From positions 1-10,469 of the forward strand of contig DATDCV010000452.1 of the NCBI GenBank assembly GCA_036524155.1: a DNA stretch of 10,469 bases. The letters are read 5' to 3'. Below, one piece after another: positions 1 through 6,425 of this stretch. This stretch comes from DATDCV01 sp036524155 (GTDB lineage Bacteria > Verrucomicrobiota > Verrucomicrobiia > Limisphaerales > UBA8199). Below the pieces are notes generated by a model. That model did no database searches and had not been told where the DNA came from. It saw only the letters and a program-made list of their open reading frames with translations. Position 1 is the first letter of the stretch. The number at the start of each line of letters is the position of its first letter. A program made the translations under genes and the position numbers.

Positions 1-2
1 TG

Positions 3-380
3 AACCTGGGTTTTCTGGAGCCTCACTCCGCCCAAATCGCTCGGAAGGAATGGTGGGCCGGTCTGATCGCTTACAACCTGATCCGCTGGACTATGGCGGG
101 GGCAGCCGCGTTGGCCCAGGTTCCGGTACTACGGCTGTCCTTCTGTCGAGCCCGCGACTTACTCCTGGGATGGCTCGCCCGCAGCCCAGGGCACCCCCGC
201 AGCGCGCGTGCCTGGAAACGCCTCTTAAACCGCATCTCAGCAGCCCAGCAACCCAAGCGGCGCAAGCGCCCTCCCTCTGAGCCCAGAGCCCTCCGTTCGT
301 TCCAAAAGGACTTTCCGACACTCAAGGGATCCCGGGCCGCAGCACGCAAAAAACTCTCCCAAAACCGCACCAATTCCTAG
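3..380 (+). CDS. IS4-type transposase, C-terminal part (5' end outside window)
   Basis: The frame is open from the left edge and ends with TAG at 378-380, giving 125 residues. The stretch around positions 48-100 reads KEWWAGLIAYNLIRWTM followed by AGAAALAQV. This matches the conserved block after the catalytic Glu in IS4-family DDE transposases (an E-x-W near L-x-AYNLIR, then an Ala-rich segment and an LSF motif, here at about residues 46-48). The tail after about residue 70 is very basic, as is usual for these proteins. The catalytic D, D and E residues would lie upstream, outside the window, so I cannot say whether the element is intact. No second terminal repeat is available to define the right end of the element. 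The family assignment is from recalled motif similarity and is fairly secure; the subgroup is not determined. Confidence 0.75.
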   Translation, partial: NLGFLEPHSAQIARKEWWAGLIAYNLIRWTMAGAAALAQVPVLRLSFCRARDLLLGWLARSPGHPRSARAWKRLLNRISAAQQPKRRKRPPSEPRALRSFQKDFPTLKGSRAAARKKLSQNRTNS

Positions 381-387
381 TGACGTT

Positions 388-399
388 GGACTGAAGTCC
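388..399. repeat. Short palindrome just after the transposase stop
   Basis: GGACT at 388-392 and AGTCC at 395-399 form a 5-bp stem around GA, 8 bp after the transposase stop. It may belong to the right end of the insertion sequence or to a dispersed intergenic element. A similar motif (TGGAGT, GAAG, ACTCCA) occurs at 8853-8868. The rest of 381-554 shows no gene, and I could not pick a convincing promoter for the sigma factor in it. Confidence 0.3.
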
Positions 400-554
400 G
401 CGCGCCGGCACAAAAATGCAGAATTGTTGCGACGGTTTTGCCTTGCTCGGCGTTTAACCTAATGGCGGAGCATTCGGGATCGGTGTACGCTGAGTCGCCG
501 ATTCATCCGCCGGCAAGCGATGGCACGCAGTAACGTGAGATTCACGCTAAACGC

Positions 555-1406
555 ATGAGCGCGAGATCAACCCTGGCGCGGTTGTTTCACCGGACCGACG
601 AGGACGCAATGTGCCGGGTGAGGGAAAATGACGATCACCAGGAATTCGCACGGCTCGTGAAGCGGTGGGAAAAACCCATCTGGCGCCTGTGCACCCGGAT
701 GACCGGCGACCCGGTGCGTGCTGAAGACCTGAAGCAGGAGGTCTTCCTGCGATTGTTCGAAACACGCACGACTTACCAGCCGACCGGCCGGTTCTCGACT
801 TTCCTGTGGCGAATCGCCTTGAACCGTTGTTATGACGAGTTGCGCCGACAGCAACGCCGGCGCGAGTTTCTCGTCGATGGCGATGCGGAAGAGGAAGCCG
901 GCGTGGCGCGGGATGCGGCAGCAGATGGGCCCGGACCGGACCAGCAAGCCGCCTTGTTGGAGGAGGGCCGATTGGTGCGCCACGCCGTCCTGCAACTGCC
1001 GGACATTTACCGCGCCGTCATTGTGCTCCGCCACTACGAGGGTCTGAAGCTGGCCCGGATTGCGGAGATTCTTGCAATCCCGGAAGGGACGGTGAACTCA
1101 CGGATGGCTGAAGCACTGGCGCGCCTAAGCGTAGTTCTACAGCCAAAGTTGAAAGGGCCTGTTCCCCTCAAACCCGGCCAAGAAAGCACGAAGGAGCCTC
1201 CTCTCCCCAGCCCTCTCCTCCAGAGGAGGAGGGGGGGCCCGGCCCCGGACGTTCAGGGGTACAAAGCGCGAAATTCCGATTCGGGGAATTCTCTCCTCGA
1301 GCCCTCCCCGCCGATCCGCGAATCGCCGGGGGCGAGGGAGGAACAAAGCAAGGGTTGCTGGCCGCCGAAGGCGACCGAACGTCTTTCGGCCACCCAGACC
1401 AGGTGA
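555..1406 (+). CDS. ECF-type RNA polymerase sigma factor with an unusual C-terminal tail
   Basis: This is a sigma-70 family factor of the small extracytoplasmic-function type, which directs RNA polymerase to a specific promoter set. Region 2 spans about residues 30-100 and includes AEDLKQEVFLRLF and the GRFSTFLWRIALNRCYDELRR core. Region 4 spans about residues 144-195 and contains the helix-turn-helix RIAEILAIPEGTVNSRM. Normal family members end near this point, at roughly 180-200 residues. Here the frame stays open for about 84 more residues, low in complexity and rich in Pro, Arg and Ser, over DNA with two inverted repeats (1211-1235 and 1303-1339). The start is uncertain. ATG at 555 has no visible ribosome site. 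ATG at 609 follows GAGGA at 600-604 and gives a protein that begins just before region 2, so it is a good alternative. The anti-sigma gene follows after 22 bp, which implies co-transcription. The sigma identity is firm; the target promoters are unknown. Confidence 0.88.
   Translation: MSARSTLARLFHRTDEDAMCRVRENDDHQEFARLVKRWEKPIWRLCTRMTGDPVRAEDLKQEVFLRLFETRTTYQPTGRFSTFLWRIALNRCYDELRRQQRRREFLVDGDAEEEAGVARDAAADGPGPDQQAALLEEGRLVRHAVLQLPDIYRAVIVLRHYEGLKLARIAEILAIPEGTVNSRMAEALARLSVVLQPKLKGPVPLKPGQESTKEPPLPSPLLQRRRGGPAPDVQGYKARNSDSGNSLLEPSPPIRESPGAREEQSKGCWPPKATERLSATQTR
1199..1236. repeat. Inverted repeat 1 (REP-like hairpin) inside the sigma ORF tail
   Basis: The left arm 1211-1221 and right arm 1225-1235 can form an 11-bp stem with a 3-nt loop (AGA) and a single G-T pair. 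The arms are C/T-rich and G/A-rich. No T-run follows, so it does not look like an intrinsic terminator on the + strand. The left flank (CTCTCCCCAGCCCTC) resembles that of the second hairpin at 1303-1339, so the two are probably copies of one element. Similar CCCTCTCC-type palindromes are common between genes in Verrucomicrobiota; this comparison is from memory. Confidence 0.6.
1291..1343. repeat. Inverted repeat 2, related to repeat 1, inside the sigma ORF tail
   Basis: CCCTCCCCGCCGAT at 1303-1316 pairs with 1323-1339 through an imperfect stem of about 13 pairs with one C-C mismatch and a 3-nt bulge at 1333-1335; the loop is 6 nt. Its left flank, CTCTCCTCGAGCCCTC, is close to that of the first hairpin about 90 bp upstream. 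The pair resembles a dispersed palindromic (REP/BIME-like) unit that happens to be open in the sigma reading frame. Confidence 0.5.
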
Positions 1407-1428
1407 CAACGGCAATGAACTTTTTGAT

Positions 1429-2016
1429 ATGAATCATCCAGAACGCGAAGAATGGGTGCCGTTTCTGTACGGCGAAGCGAAACCGGAGATGCGCCGCCAG
1501 TTGGCGGCTCATCTCGATGCCTGCGCGGAGTGCCGCGCGGAAATTGAAGGGTGGCAACGCAGCCTGCGGCGGCTCGACCATTGGAGATTGCCCGCAAAAC
1601 GGCTGCGCGCGGAATGGTTCCCGCCGGTCCTGCGATGGGCTGCGGCCACGGCACTAGTCCTCGGGCTAGGCATCGGCCTCGGCCGGTTCACCGCCGGAGG
1701 GGCGGACGCCGAGAAGGTACGGGCGCGGATCGAACCGCAGTTGCGGGAGACGCTCCGCCAGGAGATGACCCTGCTGGTGCGCGAAGAAATGAGCCGGACC
1801 TCCGCCACCACTCTCGCTGCCGCAGGGGACCAGGCCGAAAAACTCCTGGCCGCCTATAACACGATTCAACAGACCCGCCGCGCTGAAGATTTGGACAGGC
1901 TATATCTGGCGATCAAAAAGCAGTTGGATACGGTCGCCATCAACACCCAGAGAGAGTTTGTTCAGTTGGCCGATTACGTGCGACCAACCGATCCGAACCG
2001 ATCCCTGCAACAATGA
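1429..2016 (+). CDS. Zinc-finger anti-sigma factor, single-pass membrane protein
   Basis: The protein has 195 residues. A ZAS-type zinc-binding motif H-x3-C-x2-C is formed by His28, Cys32 and Cys35 in the N-terminal cytoplasmic part. This is the hallmark of anti-sigma factors that hold ECF sigma factors inactive. One hydrophobic segment at about residues 68-85 would anchor it in the inner membrane. The periplasmic part (about 90-195) is rich in Glu, Arg, Gln and Leu and is probably helical or coiled coil (EKVRARIEPQLRETLRQEM and onward). It contains no sensor domain I recognise. The gene lies 22 bp after the sigma gene, the usual pairing, and presumably regulates it. ATG at 1429 has no clear Shine-Dalgarno sequence, as for most genes here. 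Function is secure at the level of anti-sigma factor; the signal sensed is unknown. Confidence 0.85.
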   Translation: MNHPEREEWVPFLYGEAKPEMRRQLAAHLDACAECRAEIEGWQRSLRRLDHWRLPAKRLRAEWFPPVLRWAAATALVLGLGIGLGRFTAGGADAEKVRARIEPQLRETLRQEMTLLVREEMSRTSATTLAAAGDQAEKLLAAYNTIQQTRRAEDLDRLYLAIKKQLDTVAINTQREFVQLADYVRPTDPNRSLQQ

Positions 2017-2051
2017 CCGGGCTCAGAGCCGAAAAATAAAAAGCAAATGAT

Positions 2052-3158
2052 ATGAAACCGATACTTCGACTGATGACCGCTGCCGTTCTACCGCTGTTGT
2101 GCAGCCTCCCGCTGGTGGGGCAGGAAACATTCCCGCGCAACCCGGCCCCCCCGCCTCCGGGGGTAGCCAAGCCCGCCCTCCCGGCGCGGCCCGAGGCGGA
2201 AAGACAATTCGAAAAAAGCCGCGACGCGTTCCAGCCGGCGCAGCCAAAGGCCTGGGCACAATTAGCTCCCCCAAATGCCGGCGGCGGCGGCGCAATGGTC
2301 GGCGGGATGGGATACGCATCGGGTAGCGCCCGCTTTCAGGATCGCCTGCAGAGGATCGTGGGCCGGGCGTCAGGCCCCGCTTCTCACCCGATGATCATTC
2401 GCTCGGCGCCAATGGATCCGAAGGACCAGGCAAACTTGGAAGAGGACTTGGCAGTAATGGCGCACATTCTGGGGAAAACGGTGGACGAAGCACCCGGAAA
2501 TCGTTTCCCGACCGCAATGGGAATCGATGTGTTCGGGGAGCAGGGCCCGGCCGGAATGCGCAGCCTTTACCTCGAAGGTTATGGGGCGCTGTTCACGATG
2601 AACGTCGGCTTCCCTTTGGTGGCCGCGCCGGCAAGCCCGGAACAAAAGAAGGAGGAATCAGCCGCGGACTCCACCTGGGAAGAAGCCAGACAGGAATTGT
2701 ATGGACAACCCCCGGGCGCGATGGTCGCCGGAAGCCTCGGGGAGGAATTTAGTCCCGAGAAGGTGGCCAGGATCACGGATGCCCTGGTCGAGTCGCTGAA
2801 AAATGCCACCAACATTCGCGGCCTGAAAGCTGACGACTCGGTCACAATCTGCCTGCTGGGTGGGGCGCCGTTGCCGGTTGCCCGGCCAAAGCACAAAACC
2901 GCCGGCACGGCACAACCCGGCGCTCTCCTTGCCGGACCCGGCGGACCCCAGAACGGAACGGTGATGACCATCCGCGCCAGAAAGGCTGACGCAGATGCGC
3001 TGGCCAAAGGAACGCTCACCGTGGACGAGTTCCGGAAACAAGCGCGCATTGAGAAATACGAGGGCGGAGTGGCGGCAGGCTCCGCGTCAGGGTTCGGGGT
3101 GGGCGGGGTTGGCGGCATGGGCGGCGGCATGGGCGGCGGCTACGGAACTCGGTTCTAA
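2052..3158 (+). CDS. Secreted protein of unknown function, proline- and glycine-rich ends
   Basis: The protein has 368 residues. A signal peptide is visible at about residues 1-23: MKPILR, then a hydrophobic core, then a likely cut before Gln24. There is no lipobox. Residues about 28-85 are rich in Pro, Ala and Gly (a PPPPG stretch and a GGGGAMVGGMG stretch). The ordered core runs from about 120 to 200 and includes DPKDQANLEEDLAVMAHIL and, from about residue 171, SLYLEGYGALFTMNVGFPLV. A second ordered part at about 235-275 holds VARITDALVESLKNATNIRGL. The last 26 residues are almost all glycine with Ser, Met and Tyr. I recall similar YLEGYG-A-F blocks only in uncharacterised planctomycete and verrucomicrobial proteins. 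It lies 35 bp after the anti-sigma gene and 78 bp before gspF, so it could be a target of the sigma factor or a partner of the pseudopilus. Both ideas rest on position alone. Confidence 0.8.
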   Translation: MKPILRLMTAAVLPLLCSLPLVGQETFPRNPAPPPPGVAKPALPARPEAERQFEKSRDAFQPAQPKAWAQLAPPNAGGGGAMVGGMGYASGSARFQDRLQRIVGRASGPASHPMIIRSAPMDPKDQANLEEDLAVMAHILGKTVDEAPGNRFPTAMGIDVFGEQGPAGMRSLYLEGYGALFTMNVGFPLVAAPASPEQKKEESAADSTWEEARQELYGQPPGAMVAGSLGEEFSPEKVARITDALVESLKNATNIRGLKADDSVTICLLGGAPLPVARPKHKTAGTAQPGALLAGPGGPQNGTVMTIRARKADADALAKGTLTVDEFRKQARIEKYEGGVAAGSASGFGVGGVGGMGGGMGGGYGTRF

Positions 3159-3236
3159 AGTTCAAAAGGGAAAAACCCACTTGGAATAGCGCAACTTTTC
3201 GGTAGAATTCTTGTTTAAGAAGAAGAGTTTCGCGCT

Positions 3237-4505
3237 ATGCCACAATTCTCGTATAAAGCCCGCCGCCGCAGTGGCGAGGTCGTTGAGGGGGTGCTGGAGG
3301 TGGCGGATCGTTCGGCGGCTCTGCTCCAAATCGAACGACTCGGCCTGTTTCCAGTCGCCGTCGATGCGGCCAAGGGCGGGGCGGTTTTAGTCGCTGCGAC
3401 GCGCCCGAAAACGGATTGGCACGCGCTGCTTCCGCCGGCCTTGCGCAATGCCCTGACGCAAAAGCGAAAGCCGAAGTTGCAGGAATTGGCGACCTTCACC
3501 CAGCAGCTTGCCAACCTGCTGAAATCCGGCATGCCGCTGACCGTCGCGCTGAACAGCATGACGCACCTCGAGACCAAGGGCATCTCCGCCGAGGTCAGCC
3601 GGGAATTGCGGCAGGACGTCATGGAGGGCCGGAGCCTGTCCGATGCCATGGCCAAACAGTCACGCGTCTTTTCCGACCTTTACGTCAACATGGTGCGCGC
3701 GGGCGAATCCAGCGGGGCGCTGGTGGACGTGCTGCGCCGGATGGCAGACCATTTCGAGCGCTTCTCGCAGGTCCAGGCCAAGTTCACCTCCGCGCTGATT
3801 TACCCGGCGTTCGTCGGCGTGGTGGGCATCGCGATCATGTTCTTTTTCATGACGTTCATGCTGCCGAAATTCATGAGCATTTTTGACGGGATGAACGTCC
3901 CAATGCCGATGATGACCCAGATCCTGATCGGGATCAGCCACGCCTTCGCGAGCTACTGGTGGCTGATGCTGCTGGGCCTGCTGGCGGCGGTGATTCTGTT
4001 CAAACGCTTCCAGTCCAGCACCGAAGGACGGCGCCGGCTGGACGAATGGAGAATGAACATCCCGGTGTTCGGAAAAGTCATCAAGCTGAACATTTTTGGC
4101 CAGTTCGCCCGGACGCTTTCGACGCTGCTGGAGAACGGAGTGCCGGTGCTGACGGCGCTGAAGATCACGGAGCAGATCATCCCCAACATCATCGTCAAGG
4201 AAGCCATCGCCAAGACCCGGGAGGAGGTTACCGACGGCAAAACGATTGCCCAGCCTCTGGCCCGCAGCAAGGTCTTCCCGCAGTTGATGGTCGACCTGGT
4301 GAAGATTGGCGAAGACACCGGCGACGTCCCGGGGGCGCTGCAGAACGTCGCCGACACCTACGAAAACGAGCTGAACATTGCCCTGCGCGTGATGATGAAC
4401 ATGATCGAACCGGTCATGATTGTGGTGATGGCAGTGGGCGTGGGATTCCTGCTGCTGAGCGTGCTATCGGCGATGTTTGCGATGACGGCAAATATCACCC
4501 GGTGA
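3237..4505 (+). CDS. gspF: Type II secretion / type IV pilus inner-membrane platform protein GspF (PilC family)
   Basis: The protein has 422 residues, the normal family length. GspF/PilC sits in the inner membrane, contacts the assembly ATPase and helps add pilin subunits to the growing (pseudo)pilus. The N-terminus (MPQFSYKARRRSGEVVEGVLE) is the typical opening. Two repeated T2SSF domains are visible, at about 84-206 (ATFTQQLANLLKSGMPL) and 286-408 (FGQFARTLSTLLENGVPVL); each carries a GESSG or GEDTG turn. Membrane helices lie at about 190-210, 239-257 and 391-415. The start is supported by the A/G-rich run AAGAAGAAGAG at 3217-3227, nine bases upstream. It is the first gene of the pseudopilus cluster. 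GspE, its usual upstream partner, is absent and replaced by the unknown secreted protein. Confidence 0.95.
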   Translation: MPQFSYKARRRSGEVVEGVLEVADRSAALLQIERLGLFPVAVDAAKGGAVLVAATRPKTDWHALLPPALRNALTQKRKPKLQELATFTQQLANLLKSGMPLTVALNSMTHLETKGISAEVSRELRQDVMEGRSLSDAMAKQSRVFSDLYVNMVRAGESSGALVDVLRRMADHFERFSQVQAKFTSALIYPAFVGVVGIAIMFFFMTFMLPKFMSIFDGMNVPMPMMTQILIGISHAFASYWWLMLLGLLAAVILFKRFQSSTEGRRRLDEWRMNIPVFGKVIKLNIFGQFARTLSTLLENGVPVLTALKITEQIIPNIIVKEAIAKTREEVTDGKTIAQPLARSKVFPQLMVDLVKIGEDTGDVPGALQNVADTYENELNIALRVMMNMIEPVMIVVMAVGVGFLLLSVLSAMFAMTANITR

Positions 4506-4520
4506 CACTTTTCCCGGTCC

Positions 4521-4576
4521 CAAGTCCAAAGTCGAAAGTTCAAGGTCGGAGAGTGAGAGTTCAAAGTCCAAAGTCC
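4521..4576. repeat. Heptamer tandem repeat, eight units, consensus AAAGTCC
   Basis: Eight consecutive 7-bp units fill 4521-4576 with no gap: CAAGTCC, AAAGTCG, AAAGTTC, AAGGTCG, GAGAGTG, AGAGTTC, AAAGTCC, AAAGTCC. The last two are identical and the fourth to sixth are the most diverged. It lies in the 104-bp gap between the gspF stop and the chosen gspH start. A 7-bp period does not fit a coding repeat. It resembles the short tandemly repeated sequences found between genes in several bacterial groups. No function can be read from it. Confidence 0.85.
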
Positions 4577-4609
4577 AACGGCCTGCGCTCGACATCGTGC
4601 GGTTATGCG

Positions 4610-5215
4610 ATGCCCGAACCAGACGCCGGGTCCTGCTCCCCACGAGCCGACCTGCGGAAAGTCGATTTCGCGGGGTCACGAGGGCCATGGGCTTTTACTC
4701 TCCTGGAGATCATGATCGTGGTAGGCATCATGGGGATCATGATGACCACAGGCGTGCCAATCGTGTACCGGGCCTGGAAGAAGGCGCCGATGACCAAAGC
4801 ACTAAGCGAGCTGGTGGAGGTGTGCAGCCGGGCGCGAGCGCAGGCCATCATGATGGGCAAGCCTGTCGACCTGATGTTCTACCCGCGAGAAGGTCGATTT
4901 GCGGTGTCCGGGGCGCCCGCCGCGAGCCCCGGCAACGCCGGGCACGTTCCACTCGCCGGGCCGATCTCAGGAGCGGGAACCTCCGGACAACTGCCACCCG
5001 AAATCGAAATCCAGATGCTGGATATTAACAAATTAAAGCGCGATTTCAGGTTGGATGAGAACGCCCGGGTCCGTTTTTTTCCCAACGGCACGTCCGACGA
5101 ACTGACGTTGATCCTGAGATCGGACCGGGGAGAGCAACGGGGCGTGGTGTTGGAGGTCACGACCGGGCTCGCCTCGGTGCTCAACGAAACCGACTTGCAG
5201 CGGCTCCGGGATTGA
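4610..5215 (+). CDS. gspH: GspH-like minor pseudopilin (prepilin-type N-terminus)
   Basis: The protein has 201 residues. The prepilin signal is AFTLLEIMIVVGIMGI, with Ala28 at the cleavage position -1, Phe29 as first mature residue and Glu33 as the conserved Glu5. The hydrophobic helix that follows packs into the pseudopilus core. After it, ELVEVCSRARAQAIMMGKPVDLMFYP matches the ARxxAI segment of GspH/FimT-type pseudopilins, and its place before gspI, gspJ and gspK is the canonical position of gspH. The frame is open much further upstream through the heptamer repeat and the gspF gene. ATG at 4610 is the nearest methionine before the signal and gives a 28-residue leader; it has no clear ribosome site. 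A GTG at 4502 overlapping the gspF stop is possible but would make the leader implausibly long. GspG rather than GspH cannot be fully excluded, but the ARxxAI segment argues against it. Confidence 0.8.
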   Translation: MPEPDAGSCSPRADLRKVDFAGSRGPWAFTLLEIMIVVGIMGIMMTTGVPIVYRAWKKAPMTKALSELVEVCSRARAQAIMMGKPVDLMFYPREGRFAVSGAPAASPGNAGHVPLAGPISGAGTSGQLPPEIEIQMLDINKLKRDFRLDENARVRFFPNGTSDELTLILRSDRGEQRGVVLEVTTGLASVLNETDLQRLRD

Positions 5216-5220
5216 CTTTC

Positions 5221-5652
5221 ATGAAGACGGCTTCCCTCACCACTTCTCGCCGGCTGGACCGCGCGTTCACACTCATCGAAGTGATGATCGCCTGCGGGAT
5301 TTTCTTCATGGCCACTTTTGCCATCCTGGCGCTGGTCTCTCAAACGCTGCGCAATGCCCGCGCGCTCCAACGCGGAGATGTCGACGCCGGCATGGCGGCG
5401 GCTCAGGTGTATGAAACGCTGAAAACCAACCGGCTCGAGAACGGCTCTATGTCGGGAGACTTCGGCGAGATTTACAGGGATTTTTCGTGGGACGCCAATT
5501 GGGATGTCGATTGGGACGGCGGGGCCACCAACAATTTGCTGAAGGTCGATATTGTCGTGCGGCGGCGCGACCTGCATAAACCGTACGACCACATGACGAT
5601 CTGGGTCTACGCGCCCAACGCGAGGTCGGGTTTCGGGCCGACATTCCGCTAA
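5221..5652 (+). CDS. gspI: GspI-like minor pseudopilin
   Basis: The protein has 143 residues, slightly longer than usual for GspI (about 120-130). The prepilin signal is RAFTLIEVMIACGIFFMATFAIL, with Ala15 at -1, Phe16 at +1 and Glu20 as Glu5. The TLIEV start and the following helix with LALVSQTLRNA are typical of GspI. In the family, GspI is a component of the pseudopilus tip together with GspJ and GspK. An unusual acidic aromatic stretch, SWDANWDVDWDGG, lies at about residues 88-100, before the strand LLKVDIVVRRRD. I chose ATG at 5221, five bases after the gspH stop. A TTG at 5212 overlaps that stop (TTGA) and would add three residues. The downstream gspJ start overlaps its TAA stop by one base, which points to translational coupling. 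Confidence 0.85.
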   Translation: MKTASLTTSRRLDRAFTLIEVMIACGIFFMATFAILALVSQTLRNARALQRGDVDAGMAAAQVYETLKTNRLENGSMSGDFGEIYRDFSWDANWDVDWDGGATNNLLKVDIVVRRRDLHKPYDHMTIWVYAPNARSGFGPTFR

Positions 5653-6425
5653 TGAGACCTCACAACCCATCACGCGCCGCCCGGGCTTTCACGCTCGTGG
5701 AGATCCTTGTGGCGATGGGGATACTTTCGCTGGTGCTGACGGCGATCTACTCGAGCTGGACAGCGATCCTGCGGGCGTCAAAGGCCGGGCTAAACGCCGC
5801 CGCGGCGGTGCAACGCGCGCGGGTCGCCGGCCGAACCATCGAGGAATCCCTGGGCTCGGCGATGTGCTACACGATAAACGAGCGTTACTATGGCTTCGTT
5901 GCAGAAAACGGCGAGAAGGCTTCTCTAAGCTTCGTCGCCCGCCTATCGCCCTCCTTCCCGCGCCACGGCAAATTTGAGGGAATGGAGGTGCGCCGGGTGA
6001 CGTTCTCAGTCGAGCAGGGTCGTGACGGAAGCCGCCAATTGGTTCTTCGCCAATGCCCGGTTTTGATGGAACCCGATGTCGATGAAAAACAGTACCCGCT
6101 GGTTCTGGCAACGCACGTGAAGGAATTCAAGCTCGAGTTCTGGGACAAACGCACGGAAGATTGGCTGGAGGAGTGGAAGCTAACCAACTCGCTGCCCCCC
6201 ATGGTGAAAGTGACCCTGGAACTTGGGGAGAAGACTTATTCATCTCGTCAAAACGAGCGGGTGATGCGGATTGTCAGCCTGCCGGCGATGGCGGTTGCGC
6301 CGCTTTGGCAGATGCCGCGGTTGCCCAACATGCCGGGGATGCCTGGCGGCACGGGTGTCCCTCCTGGCGGGGCCGGCACCCCGCCCGGCGGGGTTGGCAT
6401 CCCACCTGGAGGCCTGCGGCAATGA
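5652..6425 (+). CDS. gspJ: GspJ-like minor pseudopilin with a PPGG-repeat tail
   Basis: The protein has 257 residues. The prepilin signal is RAFTLVEILVAMGILSLVLTAIYSSW, with Ala12 at -1, Phe13 at +1 and Glu17 as Glu5. The helix and the following residues resemble GspJ, a tip subunit of the pseudopilus. The globular part (about 60-210) includes VRRVTFSVEQ, a central LVLRQCPVLMEPD and a strand-rich end (MVKVTLELGEKTY). The last 30 residues are an added Gly/Pro tail with three seven-residue repeats, GG-x-G-x-PP (232-252), ending GGLRQ. Such a tail is not part of the usual GspJ fold. The start ATG shares one base with the gspI stop (TAATG), and the stop overlaps the gspK start (ATGA), so the three genes form a tightly coupled unit. 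Confidence 0.83.
   Translation: MRPHNPSRAARAFTLVEILVAMGILSLVLTAIYSSWTAILRASKAGLNAAAAVQRARVAGRTIEESLGSAMCYTINERYYGFVAENGEKASLSFVARLSPSFPRHGKFEGMEVRRVTFSVEQGRDGSRQLVLRQCPVLMEPDVDEKQYPLVLATHVKEFKLEFWDKRTEDWLEEWKLTNSLPPMVKVTLELGEKTYSSRQNERVMRIVSLPAMAVAPLWQMPRLPNMPGMPGGTGVPPGGAGTPPGGVGIPPGGLRQ
6345..6407 (+). repeat. Coding 21-bp repeat x3 (GG-x-G-x-PP) at the gspJ 3' end
   Basis: Three in-frame 21-bp units encode GGTGVPP, GGAGTPP and GGVGIPP. The codons differ between units, so the peptide pattern is better conserved than the DNA. It may act as a flexible or polyproline-like extension of GspJ. The G-rich end also provides GGAGG at 6408-6412, which serves as the gspK ribosome site. Confidence 0.8.

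Noticed and set aside
1415..1432. Five-codon mini-ORF whose TGA overlaps the anti-sigma ATG
   Set aside because: Too short and without a ribosome site; such overlaps arise easily by chance.
3159..3190. Possible terminator after the secreted protein (GGGAAAAACCC)
   Set aside because: Only a 3-bp core stem with mismatches beyond it and no T-run.
4521..4576. Possible CRISPR array
   Set aside because: The units are 7 bp with no spacers, and there are no cas genes.
3959..4609. Long upstream extension of the gspH frame
   Set aside because: It runs through gspF in another frame and the heptamer repeat; a prepilin leader of that length is implausible.
4879..5673. 264-codon - strand frame opposite gspH and gspI
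   Set aside because: Antisense shadow in GC-rich DNA; the + strand carries clear prepilin genes.
6161..6421. Upstream extension of the gspK frame
   Set aside because: It overlaps gspJ; ATG 6422 has a good GGAGG and gives a normal leader.
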